From contig NC_090943.1 in the NCBI RefSeq assembly GCF_040807025.1, positions 3,334,356 to 3,398,355 of the forward strand: a stretch of DNA of 64,000 nucleotides. The letters are read 5' to 3'. The stretch is from Struthio camelus (Eukaryota > Chordata > Aves > Struthioniformes > Struthionidae). Under the pieces are notes generated by a model that was not told the DNA's origin, made no database searches, and saw only the letters and a list, made by a program, of their open reading frames with translations. The translations under genes and the position numbers were made by a program. Positions within the stretch are counted from its first letter, which is position 1; every line of letters begins with the position of its first letter. This document shows positions 1 through 11,600 of the stretch, in pieces.

Positions 1-3000
1 CCTTTCACTGGAAGAGGATTAGTGTTAGGAAAGAATTTTGTCAAGATTACACAAAACAAGTCAGGTCTTTTAAATAAAGTATCAGTTCTGGTGGACTGTC
101 CCCAGAGGGGTTCTGGGCTCTGGGATAGGGTTTCTTGTCAGAGATGAGCAGCCCAGGAAAACTGTGGCACAGCAACACTTGCAGAGCAGTGAGCTAACTC
201 CCCAGGTCACATCATTTGGCTGGGCAAGGCTGCACCCCATACGGGGCTCAGCTGAACCTGCTGATTGCTCTGGAAGGGGTCCCCTCAGCCAAATCAAAAG
301 AAGCCATTCCAGGATTCGGTTCCCCAACCTAAACCCAGTCACACCTGCTGGTTTTCCATGCACCCAATCCTATTAGCTGCCTTACCTCTGAGGTGAATGC
401 TCCATTCAGTGGAAGGTGACTTCCAGACAGTCAGCTACATACTCATTTCATAGCTCACACCTGAGCCAGACCAAAGCTGGTCCCACAAACAGGAAGCCTA
501 GCTCTGCAGGCAGCACTGCTGCAAGAGGCAGAGGACATGCAGTGCTGTGACATACTACACATCAGTGGTGAAGATGCTCTCATACCTGAGGAAGTACACC
601 AGCTTAATCACCTTCAAGATGACTTGGAGGTATCCAGGTCTCCCCCTTCTAGCTGGGTTGGAATACTTTTACTTGAGGCTAGATAGCAATAGGCTATAAG
701 GAAGTTGAGGAAACACCAGGATACATTGGCCCTCAATTCAAATACAATCTAGGCTAAACACTCAGGTGAGTGGAGGCACATCTTTGCTCACCAAGTATCT
801 TGCAACGCTTTCTGATCCATCTCCTCCCAAGTTCCCCAGCACTGAAAGGCACTGCCTCAGAAAGGCTAGCAGCCAGAGAGCCAGCTGATACTTCCCACTT
901 TGACATGTGGGGCTTTCTAACCCTATCTTCTAGGATTGCTGTCCACAAACACCTTGTTATCTGAAGTTGCCAAGGTGAGATAACTTCATTATAATCTTTT
1001 ATCTGTTGAGATAGTGCTCCTCAGCTATGCCTGAAGCTGAACTTAGACTGTATTTTATCCTGGTGATCAACACAGGTGCTTCATTTTGTATCAGTGTTAA
1101 AACCTCCAGCAGCTTACTGGGGGCAAGGCATGTTTTGGAGGCCTGCTCTGCTGGCCTGCAGGAAGTTTGCCAGATCACTTCCCAAATAGCTTTCAGAACT
1201 ATTCCTGCTTAATTTAGATATCCAAAGGACAAGGCTATTTGACTTTTTAAAATTAAGCTCAGCTATTTGTATGCACATCTCAGTACTTCATCCTAGGTGA
1301 TCACATGTTGCTTCACAACAGAAGAAACTACATTCTGCTGGGCATATTAAGTGACCAGTTAGGCAACTTCAGTCTCCAGAGCAGTCAAAGTACTTTCCCT
1401 AAAACAAGCAGACTATAGCTACAAATGTGACACTTGTCCATTCAGTGCAAGGCAGATAGAGAAGAGACAGGGCAAGCTAGGGTTCCCCCTCCACCCCTCC
1501 CTAAGCATGAGGCTCTAACCACTATTTCTAGTGACCTAGGCCAACCAGCATGAATTTTATGAGCAGATCCCAGTCAGTGCTTGACATCCCATTGACACGA
1601 ACTGCATGCACCATGCTGCCCTTCGAAGTGATCACAGACTCAAAGCATTAATGTCAGATCCCATAAGCTTGCAAGTTCTACAGGAGATGTATAGGAGATG
1701 TGTTCTTATGTTGCTTGCAATGGGGGAGTTCAGGATTAACCTGCTATTTCCCCTTCCTCCAGAAGAAATTCCCCCTGCAACTGAATCTGCAAAAGAAAGT
1801 CCCCCATTTCCCAGAAGAATGATTTAATATCACAAGCAGACATGAAGACCACATAATACATACATGAACTGTTTGGTCCGCTTCAGATAGTTCTTCACAA
1901 CAGCTAAAGGCAGAAAAGAATCAGAATAGGTTTTTCTATCAGCTAAAGGAAATCCCTGAAGTTTAACTGCTGTGTTTATCCATGCAGTCACAAAATACTC
2001 CCTGTTCCACTTAGCACAGTGCAAACATGCATTACAATAAAATGTAAAGCTTACCAAGTTGATAAACTTCATAAGTGTATTTTATGACAGTATCTTGAGA
2101 GATAAGACTCATTAGCACTTACAGCCACAGTCTGAAGAAACCTTGAAAAGCAGAGCTAAACAGGGAAAAAGGAAAAATTTGAGACTAGACCTCAGAGAAC
2201 AGCTTCTAAGGGTTATCTCTTTTCATCTAGCATCACAACAATTTCCTGCTACTCTACTTGATGTGAGCTGGGTCCAGTAAGTCAAAAGAACGTATCATAC
2301 CGAGGGTGCTTGTGTTGGTCCATGATCCGCAGCACTAGTCTCCCCACAGCTACATCCTGCACAAGGGACAGTAGCCCTCCATCCATGTTTTCACAGTACA
2401 AGCAAGACAGCTGGTCCCTTTGCTCATTAGGGCTGCTCAGACTGAGAAACCAATTGCATTAACATGCTACAAGCCACTAGAGAGTTCATCTGGCTGTACA
2501 GAGAGGCTGCTTCATTATGGAGAGAAGCCAGAGGCTCAGCATGGCTGTCACAGGAGAGCCAGGCACACAAGACTTCTTGGGTTGCTTCAAATCACATATC
2601 ACCTAAAGGAAGCACTGGGAACTTAGCATGCTACCACTCAGATAGTCAGAAAACTCAGGGTAAAGGAACATGTATCTTGTACACTTTACTATGCGCTAAA
2701 TGCCATGCCACCCAAAAGCATCGCCTCCAGAAGCCAGCTGTACGCTCCATGGTTAGGTACAAAATGGCCAAGGAAGCCTTCATATCTAGCAGGTCAGGAT
2801 AGTTCTACTGCACTGAGCTCCCTCCCCTCTAGTTCCTCAAACATCAGGATAGGACTTGTCCCATTTGTATTCTACAGACCTCAATGATCAGAGATTTTAA
2901 CCCAGTTCTTGAAGGTGCCATGCTGTAGCTCACAGCTTTCTCCACAGGGATATTCCCATCTAGAGTATTTTCAGCTGTCTCTAGAAAGCTTTAAAACCTC

Positions 3001-6000
3001 CATCCAGCTGAAGTTTCCCTGCTTAATTAACAGCTAAGCACAGGGATGCAAGTAGGAGACTGGGGAAGTAAGTCTGGCTTTCACCTCTGAGCTAAGCTTC
3101 CCACCACCTCTGCACAGCAGATAGTGGCTGCTTGGCCAGATTAGCACTGGACTTGCTGGTGATGCTCATTAGGTCACTATCTCCTCCTTTAAATATCAGC
3201 ACTTCACCAGGGAAGTGGAAGTTTCATTCTATCTTCTCCAAGAGGCAACTGCACCACCAAGTCTACCAGCACAGTGGATTAAGCAGACAGAGAAAGCCAA
3301 GACTGACAAAACCCACATGTCTAGTTGGAAAGAGTCAAACTAAGGAGCATCAGGTTGGCTTGCTTGGTTTTTCCAGACCTTTTACTCAGCCCTCTCCCCT
3401 ACCAGTCCTACAGTCTAATTCAATTACCTACCACTGAATAAGCCTTAAGGCAATTCTCATTACCCTGTGATAAAGTACAAGGCCTTTAATTATTAAACAC
3501 TCATGGGCTTTCTGCATTAGGGTTGTGGGACAGGACTCCCTTTTATTGTTGTTCACAGCTTCCAGAAAGCAAGTTAATCATTGACCAGGCCTTTCACCAG
3601 GAGACCAGAGTCCTATAGATTTCTGGCCTCTAGTTCTGCATCACCAGTTGCACTACAGAAAGTTATCTGCTTCCTCCTGCTTTTTCGGATATGCAATTAA
3701 TATTCTTATAACTAGTTATCTTCTCCAGGAATCACCTGTACTAGAGGTGCCCCCACTAGAAAAAAAATCAAGCAACATTTTGATGCAGAGGGCTGCACAA
3801 TGCACATCATTGACAAGTTCCACATTTGGAGAGCTTGATAACATGGCCATTTCCAGATAAGGGAAACTGAGGCACGCAGCAGTTGTGACAAGCCAGGACA
3901 TAAATTCAACCACACTAATCGCTGCCTGAATAAAGTTTGACACTGTTCCCTGAGCACACTGCAGGCAGAGGGAGCTTTCAGGTACCGCCCAGGTCAATTT
4001 GGGACACTTCCAGGTCCCCAGGGCTGATGACGCAGCTCTGTTAGACCTACGCTGCGTGTGCAAAGTTAGCTATTTTTCCAAGTGCTCCTGGGGTTCTTCA
4101 CCACCTTCATGGCACTTCATCCATCACTTCCAGCCCTGCCTCCAAACAGCTACAAAGCAAACACTTCTTCTGTACACAGGGGGTTCCTTTACGAAGGAAT
4201 GGAAGTTTTAAAACCTGCTTTGAACTCATCCACAGGCCAACAGTGGGAGAGAAGCCAGGCGGGACTCATTGATTGGTCTATGTGACAATTCACCCAGCTG
4301 AGAAGGGAAAAACAGCCTGGCCCATCCTTTCTATTCCAAGAAAAAGAAAACCAATTCAGCACCTTAAACCAGTGTCGCGCTCTGGAGAAGCGAACAAGCA
4401 TTACGCACCAGGGTAGGATGTCAGAGCTGCCTTTCCAGCCCTGGGAGCTGCCTTCTGCCTCCGCTCCAGCTGTGCTCGCCTGCATGCAGCATTCTTCCCT
4501 CACCCAGGCCCAGGTTTTGTTTTTTGGTCATGCCGAGAACCAGCTGCTACATCTCAAGGCACACCAGGGGCAGCCAGTGTGTTTGGAAAGCTAACGCGCT
4601 GTGGCCTGGCGTGGCAACAGCTCCCGAGAAGTTCACACACAGCAAGGCTGAAGCTTGAGTGTGTGGCCCCACACTACCATCAAGTGACAGGTAGAGAAAT
4701 GCTTGGTCGGCAACAGCCACGCTCACATCTAGCATATCCACAGGCTGCTACAACTGGAAAACAAGATGTGCCAGCACCAGCAGGCTTGCTTTTACTGGGG
4801 ACAGTGTTCAAGCCAATGCTATGTGCTTGCAGCAGTTTGGGACCTCTTGTTCTCAAGCCCCCTTAAGGGGTTGTGACCATCAGGGTGACTGCTCAACCCC
4901 AACCCTTGAATATCCACCAGAACCCAGTATTCACAGGTCTTTTCAGAGTAATTTTAGCAGAAACCAGCCCTGAACTAGCACGCATGCAGCATTTCTGCCC
5001 TAACAGCACTTAAAGCACAGCTCGGTTGCCCATTCTGCACCTGCTACTGGGAATAAAAACATATTACACTTCCCACACCAGCAAACCCACTGTGCAGTAG
5101 CAGCCCTGCTCTCAGTAGCTGTGTTGGTAAATTAGGGCAAGCTATGCTTCCCCTCCCTCCCTCTCCCCCACACAAGCATTTAAGGGCTCCCACTGCCTGC
5201 GTGCAGGGTGCAGATCAGTTACATTTATGAAGAACATTGCAATCTGTCAATATAAACACTATGTAAGCATGAGCCACTGGTAACATTACTACTGGGGCTT
5301 GAGAGGTGTTTGGAGAGGGCAGATCTGCTCGAGCTCCTCCTGCTACAGGAGGAAAGGAGAATAAAATGCAAGCTACAGGAACTCACTTTTTTCCAACCAA
5401 GAAAGGGGAGGGGAGTGCATCAAAACAAAGTCAGTCAGTAAATCAGAACACCCATAGAGAAACAGGGTGGTGGCAGGGCTTGATCTGTGGGCTCGGACAG
5501 GTTGCAACCTTCAAGGCAGACCAGGAAAGCAGCAAGCTCCTACAGGCCAGCTCTCCTTCCCACTCACGCTAGGGCATGCACAGCAGGACTGAAGTTAATC
5601 AGCCTGTCACCCCAGCACATCTAATCTTGTCATCTGCCACCTCCAAAGCCCAGCAGTAAAGGCCCAACACAATTCCCAGCATTTGCACCACCCAGCCAGC
5701 TGCATTTGTAAGAGGAAAGGTAGGGAAGCAGGCAGGGGAACCCACACCCAAAGCTTGCAAGTCACCAAAGCAGCAGAAAGGGGAGCAAAGCGAAAAGCAA
5801 CACTTTCCTCCAGGATCCCAGCAGGCTGTTGTAATGTGGTGCAAATTAGTTTTAAGACAGCCCAGCTGCAGAGGAGATACCTGAACATAAGAGCAGATTG
5901 ACTCTTGGAACAGCAAGTGCATCTCAGCTAGCCAGGCTCAGCTGACACATATCTCAAGGCAATGCTTCCCCCTCTGGTATTGACTCAACCAGCACCAGTG

Positions 6001-9000
6001 TCACAAATACTCCTACCCTAAAAACATGTACTCACCCCTCAGGCATCTTCAGGGAAGCTGCTGGGTGAGCTGGACCCTGCCACAGCCCATTAAGTCCTGC
6101 TCTAGTTTTGCCAGCTTGCTATCTCCTCTGTAACATCAAGTAGCCTCATATCAGGCAAGGCTTAGGAGATGCTACATCACAATATGCCCCAAGCCAGCCT
6201 CTTCCAGCTGCTTTGCTTTAACTAGATGAGCAATCCCCTTCTAAGCAGCTGCCTAAGGACTCAGCTCTGCTCTCCACTTGTCTGCATAAGCATCACTTCA
6301 GGTGCTGCCTTTGGTATGCACCAGCCCTAGGTCATGCCAGCAAGCACCCGCTTCTCTAGAGGAGCGGGAAAGGTGAGCAACATCCAGGGACCAGCACTAA
6401 GCCTGCAGGGGGTTGCTAGCCCAAACCCAGGCAAGGACCAAGCCTGTCCCTCCATCTACCCCAGGACGGCAGAGCGTCACCTTCGGTGCACATCCCAAAC
6501 CAGGCAGTCCACAGGGCACTTATTTGTTATTCTTTGGCTGCTTGCCAATCCCTCCGAGCCACTATCAGAGCAAACACCCCCCCCCACCTGGAGCCCTCCC
6601 ACTCCAGCACCCACCCAGCCCCACTGCAGCCTTCCCCTCCTGCTCACCCATTGCCCTGCAGGGCAGCCCCAGACATAACTACATGCTGACACAATCTCGT
6701 TATCATGTAACCATGCCCAGTTTCTGTCCCTGTGCACTAATTCCCAGGCAGGCCACACATTTGGAAACACCAAATTCTTTCCCCAAAATAAGACATGGGG
6801 GAGAGGAGGGGGAAGGGACAGCCCACAGCTGTCCCTATCCCCCAGTGGCCAACAGAGCAGGGCAACTAAGCAGGAGCTGCAGCATGACATCTGTTTAACA
6901 CAGCCACCCACTGCTCCCTGCTCCCCCTCAACTCCAACAGGAGCATGAGCTGACAGGCACTGAGGGGTGTCACAACACTGGTACCTCAGACCAGCAAGGA
7001 GCATCCCTTCTCCCTGCAGTGTCCCTGGTATGCATCAGCCAAAGCAGCTTCAGCACTCCAGCTCAGTCCAAGCCAAGGGTGATGCATACAGGCTTTTCTC
7101 CCCTCTGCTATGGCTGAGCCAAGGTCCCCAAGTCCCCTTCAAGATTAGGGATGATGGTTATATTAGAATAAACTAAGGCCCTTCCTCACCTGGAAGAAAA
7201 CCCTCATGCATGCAGCTACATCCATATGGGAAGCAGTGTAATGAGGGGGCTAACAGGGCAGTTGCAGAGGCATTAAGAGCCCTGCAGGAGCACAGATTTG
7301 CAGAAGAGCCTGCCACTTTCCTTGTTAGTGATGCAGAAGACTGCCAACAAGGAGCAGCTCACCTCTTCCACACACAGTGGATCACATCTCACCAGGGATT
7401 AGCAAGGACACCAGACCTCAGTCCAGAATATTCTCCAATGTCCCCAGCAGCTCAGCAAGTGCAGTCACTGGTTTAGGCCTCTTAAAAGGGCACGCAGAGA
7501 TTAACACAGATGCTGAGCCTTTGCTTATGTTAAGCATCTTTCTGTTTGAGTTGAGCCCAAGCAAACTTCACTGTGCACCACAGAGTTGGGATGCACGTCT
7601 GGCAGGATCTCCTCTCCCCCAAGAGAGGGGGAGCCTCAAATCAGCATGAGAAGAGCAGCAGCTGCCTCAAGAGTGTCTTGAGATAGGGAATAACCCACAA
7701 TGGTCAGGACATCAGTCCTGATAGCACCTTTTCCTTGACTCAAAATGTTCACTCTGAAGCTGTGAAAATTTAGACCAGCCGCACAAGGGCAGAACATATC
7801 CCAAAAGCAGGCAACTAGAATGAGATACCTGCTGCATTAGAGCGGCTATCAGCAACACTTGGAGAGTTAAAGCCAACTCCTCACTAGTCCCATCAGTCCC
7901 AAGTACAAGCACCCAGTGCCTGTGGTCTCCTGCAGGCAAGCAGCTCAGCACTACTCAGTGAGCTGCAGTGTGAGACAAGTGGCTTTCCTAAAAGCCTCTG
8001 AGCACTTGGCAGACACTGTTTCCTTACAGAAAAAATCAGGCTTGGGAGCAGGAAGCTAAACAGTTCTTGAGCTGGAAACAGAAGATGCAAGTAGCATTGT
8101 CTGGAAGGCTTTGGCAGACCACAGGCAAACAGACAAGCCTCAATACCAGGATTTGTTTTACTGGAAAGAGGGCAGGGGGATCTCAAGTCTGGTAAAGCCT
8201 TCCCTGGGGTTGGTCCAGTGGCTCCTACCAGCGGCCACAACATAACATCCTAAATAGGACAAAGAGTTATGACTAGTCCAGCAAACCTGCTGAGAAACTT
8301 GACAATCAGGTGCTCCCCACCTCACCCCTTAATCCAATCCCATCCTAGGCAGGTCTTTTACAGAGACGAAAGAGCTAAAGCATCCCTTGTGGGCACCCCA
8401 GAGACTCCAAATCACACTGCACAGGCAACACACAGGTTGAGCCGCCCCAGCATCGCAGGCTGAACTCCTACTGAGCCGCTCTCCTTAGCGTGGGAAAGGA
8501 GGGCTTCAGCCCGGGCTGGCTCAGGGAAAAGAGGAAAAAACGCATGGAGAGAAAGAGGATGCGTGCGGGAGAACCGGCTCAGGATGGAAGAAGCGATTTT
8601 CCCCCAATGAAAAGTAAATTGAGGGAGGGGGAAGATAAGAAGAGGCAGAGGGAAGGTGGGGAGCGGAGCCGGGCGCAGGCAGCCCGGACACCTGCGCGGC
8701 AGCGGCGGCGGCTCGGGCTGGCGGCGCCCCCTGCCGGCCGCGCCACGACACCGCGACCGCCCCGCGCAGGTGAGCGCCGCCACGACGGGACGGGGATGGC
8801 CCGGCCACCCCACCCGTCCCGCATGGAGGCTGCCGGGAGCTACCTCGCCCCGAGCTGAGAGCAGCTTTCCCTGAGAGACTGTAGGAAAGGAGGGGGCCAC
8901 CGCACAAGCAAAGTCTTCCCACTCCTATTAAAAACTCACATTCGGGAGCGCTTGCAAGCACCTGGTTTGGAAAGGCGGGACAGCGTGAGGTTGGCAGGCA

Positions 9001-9542
9001 GCTAAATCATCAGGAGGAGGAGACGACAGTTTTTTCCCTCTCCCCATGCTGGTTGGGGGTTTCCAGCCCAAGCACACCTGGAGCACTCCCCAGCCACCAC
9101 GGGAGAAGGGCACTTGGAGGGGGCAGGCAGCAAAACTCTTCCCCAATCAGGGCAATTTCTGCTTTCGGCTCCCGTGCAGGCAGCGACCTGCAGCCCGCAA
9201 GCAGCCGGCGAGCGGTGACAGCCCGGCAGCGCGGTGCTTGGCAGGGGCAGGCAGCGCTCCCGGGGGACGGATTTGAGTTGCGCGACGGCGGGCAGCAGCA
9301 GCGAGCCGCGGCTGCCCGCTCCGCGCACCGCTGCCGGCTGCAATCGCGCCGGCTGGTCCAGCCTCCACGGGGCACCGGACAGCAGCCCCAAACCCGCGCC
9401 GCATCCCTCCGCCGGGGCGGAGCAGCATCTCCCCCTGGGCGCGGGGAGGAAAAAAAGGGGAAAGCCCGTGCGCACGCAACATAAAATAAAATCAAACAGC
9501 AGCGGGGCTGGCTGAAGGGAGCCGGGGGAGTGGGAAACCTAC
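1..9542 (-). other. WNT9A: WNT9A intron 1 (5' portion, incomplete)
   Basis: Everything left of the exon 1 donor is intron, given the GTAGGT at 9542-9537. No sequence resembling WNT9A exon 2 is seen in any minus-strand frame, so intron 1 is at least 9.5 kb. The stretch 1-8600 is ordinary single-copy DNA with short, unconvincing open frames. It contains one MIR-like remnant (about 3830-3960), and from about 8640 it passes into the CpG island that surrounds exon 1. The longest open frame here (minus strand 7004-6477, 175 codons) is Trp/Gly/Cys-rich and resembles nothing I know. Confidence 0.85.
8723..8737 (-). promoter_or_regulatory. CTCF-like core motif in WNT9A intron 1
   Basis: The minus strand reads CCGGCAGGGGGCGCC, which fits the CTCF core consensus (CCGCNNGGNGGCAG / CCASYAGRKGGCRS class) with about one deviation. 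It sits some 0.8 kb inside intron 1, within the CpG island. Binding is inferred from the motif only. Confidence 0.5.
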
Positions 9543-9637
9543 CCGAAGTAGGCGGCGGAGGGCCGCGGGGCGCAGGCGAGCAGCCCTAGCAGCGCGCAGG
9601 AGGAGAGCCATCCCAGCAGGACGTGTCCATCCAGCAT
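9543..9637 (-). CDS. WNT9A: WNT9A coding exon 1 (signal peptide exon, partial gene)
   Basis: This is the first coding exon of WNT9A, a secreted palmitoylated WNT ligand that binds Frizzled/LRP receptors. WNT9A is known from joint, skeletal and haematopoietic development. Reading the minus strand, the ATG at 9637-9635 opens a 32-codon stretch that starts MLDG, has a Leu/Ala/Cys-rich hydrophobic core (LLGWLSSCALLGLLA) and ends RPSAAYFG. The same MLDG start, PSAAYFG end and 32-codon length are known for vertebrate WNT9A. The frame then hits TAG. A GTAGGT donor begins at 9542, so the exon ends at 9543 after GG of a split glycine codon (phase 2). Position -3 of the ATG is A, a good Kozak context. 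The frame stays open far upstream (to about 10249) because of GC-rich and repetitive DNA, so the start rests on the match to WNT9A and on the TATA element just upstream. The remaining exons lie beyond position 1. Confidence 0.93.
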
Positions 9638-9710
9638 CTTGCAGCGGCGCCGGCGCTGCTCATCTCGTTCCCCCGCCGCGCCCGCTGCGGCCCCGCCGCC
9701 CGCGCCGCCT

Positions 9711-9717
9711 CTTATAG
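9711..9717 (-). promoter_or_regulatory. WNT9A: TATA element of WNT9A
   Basis: On the minus strand the sequence reads GCGCTATAAGAGGCGG, a close TATA-box match (CTATAAG), 74-80 bases upstream of the ATG. A transcript would be expected to begin about 25-32 bases downstream, near 9680-9690, leaving a leader of roughly 45-50 bases. It is the only A/T-rich element in this GC-rich stretch. The start site itself is not shown by the sequence. Confidence 0.6.
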
Positions 9718-9744
9718 CGCGGCCGGCGGCGAGCGCCCGGCCGG

Positions 9745-9860
9745 CGGGGGCGGGGCCGAGCCCGGAGGGGCGGGGCCGAGTTCGGGGAGGCGGGGCCGAG
9801 CCCCGAGGAGGGCGGGGGGGCTGGCGGCGGGGGCGGGGCCGGCGGCGGGGCGGGGCCGGC
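9745..9860. promoter_or_regulatory. GC-box (SP/KLF) row upstream of WNT9A
   Basis: The decamer CGGGGCCGAG occurs at 9751-9760, 9771-9780 and 9791-9800, an exact 20-bp spacing. Each copy is preceded by G-rich sequence, giving GGGGCGGGGC-type GC boxes. Two more GGCGGGGCC boxes follow near 9831-9840 and 9848-9858. SP1/KLF factors bind such boxes, and the row lies directly upstream of the WNT9A TATA element. The G-runs could also form G-quadruplexes. Confidence 0.65.
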
Positions 9861-9880
9861 GGAGTTCGGGGCGGTGAGGC

Positions 9881-9895
9881 CACGCCCCCTGCCGG
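9881..9895 (-). promoter_or_regulatory. CTCF-like core motif upstream of WNT9A
   Basis: The minus strand reads CCGGCAGGGGGCGTG, a CTCF-like core with about two deviations and in the same orientation as the motif at 8723-8737. The two bracket WNT9A exon 1. The call rests on motif similarity only. Confidence 0.35.
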
Positions 9896-9971
9896 GGAGG
9901 AGGGAGCGCGGTGCCGGGAGGGGAGCGGAGCGGAGCCGGCGCGGGCGGGGGAGGAGCGGCGCTGGGCCGGC

Positions 9972-11132
9972 GTGCAAGGGCTGGGCGTGCAAGGCCGGGG
10001 GGGGCGGGGACGGGCGTGCAAGGCACGGGCAGCCGGGCAAGGGCTGGGCAGTTGTGCAAAGGCCGGGCAGCCGTGCAATGGATGGGCAGTTGTGCAAGGG
10101 CTGGGCAGTTGTGCAAAGGCCGGGCAGCCGTGCAATGGATGGGCAGTTGTGCAAGGGCTGGGCAGTTGTGCAAAGGCCGGGCGGCCGTGCAAAAGCTGGG
10201 CACCTGTGCAACAGGTGGGCAGCTGCGCAAGGGGTGGGCAGTTGTGCAAAGGCTAGGCAGCCGTGCAAAAGAAGGGCAGTTGTGCAAGGGGTGGGCAGTC
10301 GTGCAAAGGCTGGGCAGCTGTGCAAGGGCCAGGGAGCAGTGCAAGGGCTGGGCAGCTGTGTAACGGGTGGGCAGCCATGCAAGGGCTGGGCAGTTGTGCA
10401 AGGGCTGGGCAGCTGTGCAAGGGCTGGGCAGCCGTGCAAGGGGTGGGCAGTTGTGCACAGGCCAGGTGGCTGTGCAAGGGACAGGCAGCCGTGCAAGGGC
10501 TGGACAGTTGTGCAAGGGCTGGGCATGCTAGGGGAGATGGCTGTGCAAGAGCCAGACATCTGTGCAAGGGCCAGGCAGCTGTGCAAGGAGTGGATGTGCT
10601 GAGGGGGACATTCATGCAAGGTCCTGGCGTCCGTGCAGGATCCCAGGCAGTTGTGCAAGGGCTGGATGTGTAAGGGCTGGGCAGCTGTGCAAGGTCTAGG
10701 CGGTTGTGCAAAGGCCAGGCAGCTGTGCAAGGGCTGCATGTGCTGGCGTGGACAGTCAGGGGCGGGCTGGACAGCTGTGCAAGGGCCAGGCAGCCATGCA
10801 AGGGCTGGAGAGTCGTGCAACTGCTAGGCCAGCGTGCAAGGGCTGAGGAAGGGCAAGTCGTGCCAGGGCCAGACCGCCGTGCAGTCTGTTAGCGTGCAAG
10901 GGCTGATCAGGCAGGCGAAGGCTAGGCATTCGTGCAAGGGCTCGATGTGCAAAGGCCGAGCCCTCGAGCAAGGGCCAGGCAGTCGTGCAAAAGCTAGGCT
11001 GATCACTCGTGCAAGGGCCGGATGCGCAAAGGCTAGACAGTCACGCGAGGGCAACACGTGCAAGTGCTGGTCTATCCTGCAAGGACTAGAGAGTCGTGCA
11101 AAGGCTGGACAGTCGTGCAAAGGTTAGACGTG
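9972..11132. repeat. 19-bp minisatellite upstream of WNT9A
   Basis: About 60 tandem copies of a 19-bp unit, consensus GTGCAAGGGCTGGGCAGTT on the plus strand, fill about 1.16 kb. The unit is regular from about 10035 to 10510 and increasingly diverged, with insertions, toward 11132. A higher-order 57-bp unit (three 19-mers: GTGCAAAGGCC-, GTGCAATGGAT-, GTGCAAGGGCT- types) is repeated at 10054-10110 and 10111-10167, and a third begins at 10168. I count eleven exact TTGTGCAA octamers. Because 19 is not a multiple of 3, 57 bp closes the reading frame, so every stop-free frame codes a 19-residue repeat. This explains the long open frames here (for example minus 10820-9660 and plus 9874-10602), which are not genes. 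The array begins about 255 bp upstream of the WNT9A TATA element. Confidence 0.95.
10035..10186. repeat. 57-bp higher-order unit inside the minisatellite
   Basis: Within the 19-bp array, three distinguishable monomers recur in fixed order: one with AAAGGCCGGGCAGCC, one with AATGGATGGGCAGTT and one with AAGGGCTGGGCAGTT. Two complete triplets are identical (10054-10110 and 10111-10167). A third begins at 10168 and then diverges. Identity of whole triplets points to recent unequal exchange or replication slippage in this part of the array. Confidence 0.85.
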
Positions 11133-11600
11133 CACGTGAGGCCCAGGGAAGCCCAGAGACCTTGATGCACGGCCAAGAGGCCGAGTCCCCAGGCTGCGAT
11201 CCGGCCGTGCAGCGCCCGGAGCGGGAAGAGCCTAAAGAGGGACGAAGAAACCTGCGGGGGGAACGTAGCGCATACTAACCCCAGCGATCGCTGGGATAAT
11301 CCTGGCAGGTTTTCTCTATATTCCTGTCTCTGATCGGCTGGCAGCAGATTCCTTCAGTACGTCTCATGCATGGGCTTAGCGCAGGAAAAAGATTTTCAGG
11401 GCATTTTGTTCTGGAATAGCCTCTTGGGCGGCATGGGGAGATCGGTGAGTTTATTCTCACCACGCGCTCAGGTGTTTCCAGCCCTTCCAACGCCACGCAG
11501 GCTGTTTGGGTTCTGCTAATTTTCAGGAGAAGAGGGAAAAGAAAAAAAAGAAAAAAAACGCTACTTTAAGTTCCGGGCTTGTATAAAACATCCCAGCTGA
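11133..11600. other. Spacer between minisatellite and second CpG block; no gene seen
   Basis: About 470 bases of unique sequence with no recognisable gene or repeat, apart from an A-rich tract with G interruptions around 11535-11560. Confidence 0.6.

Larger units (their letters stand above)
8640..9970. promoter_or_regulatory. CpG island around WNT9A exon 1
   Basis: From about 8640 to 9970 the sequence is strongly GC-rich and dense in CpG, unlike the flanking intron. It contains the start of intron 1, exon 1, the TATA element, the GC-box row and two CTCF-like motifs. A CpG island over the first exon is expected for a developmental WNT gene. The borders are judged by eye, not by a calculation. 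Confidence 0.8.

Noticed and set aside
6477..7004. 175-codon minus-strand open frame in WNT9A intron 1, considered as a possible WNT9A exon
   Set aside because: It lacks the conserved Cys pattern and any WNT9A exon 2 motif such as the ECQFQF stretch.
9660..10820. 386-codon minus-strand open frame and several 200+ codon frames on both strands at 9.6-10.8 kb
   Set aside because: They are translations of the 19-bp minisatellite and adjoining GC-rich DNA. All three minus-strand frames give a 19-residue repeat, as expected for a 19-bp unit.
9972..11132. Regularly repeated units that could suggest a CRISPR array
   Set aside because: Units are directly adjacent without unique spacers, gradually diverge, and lie next to a vertebrate gene.
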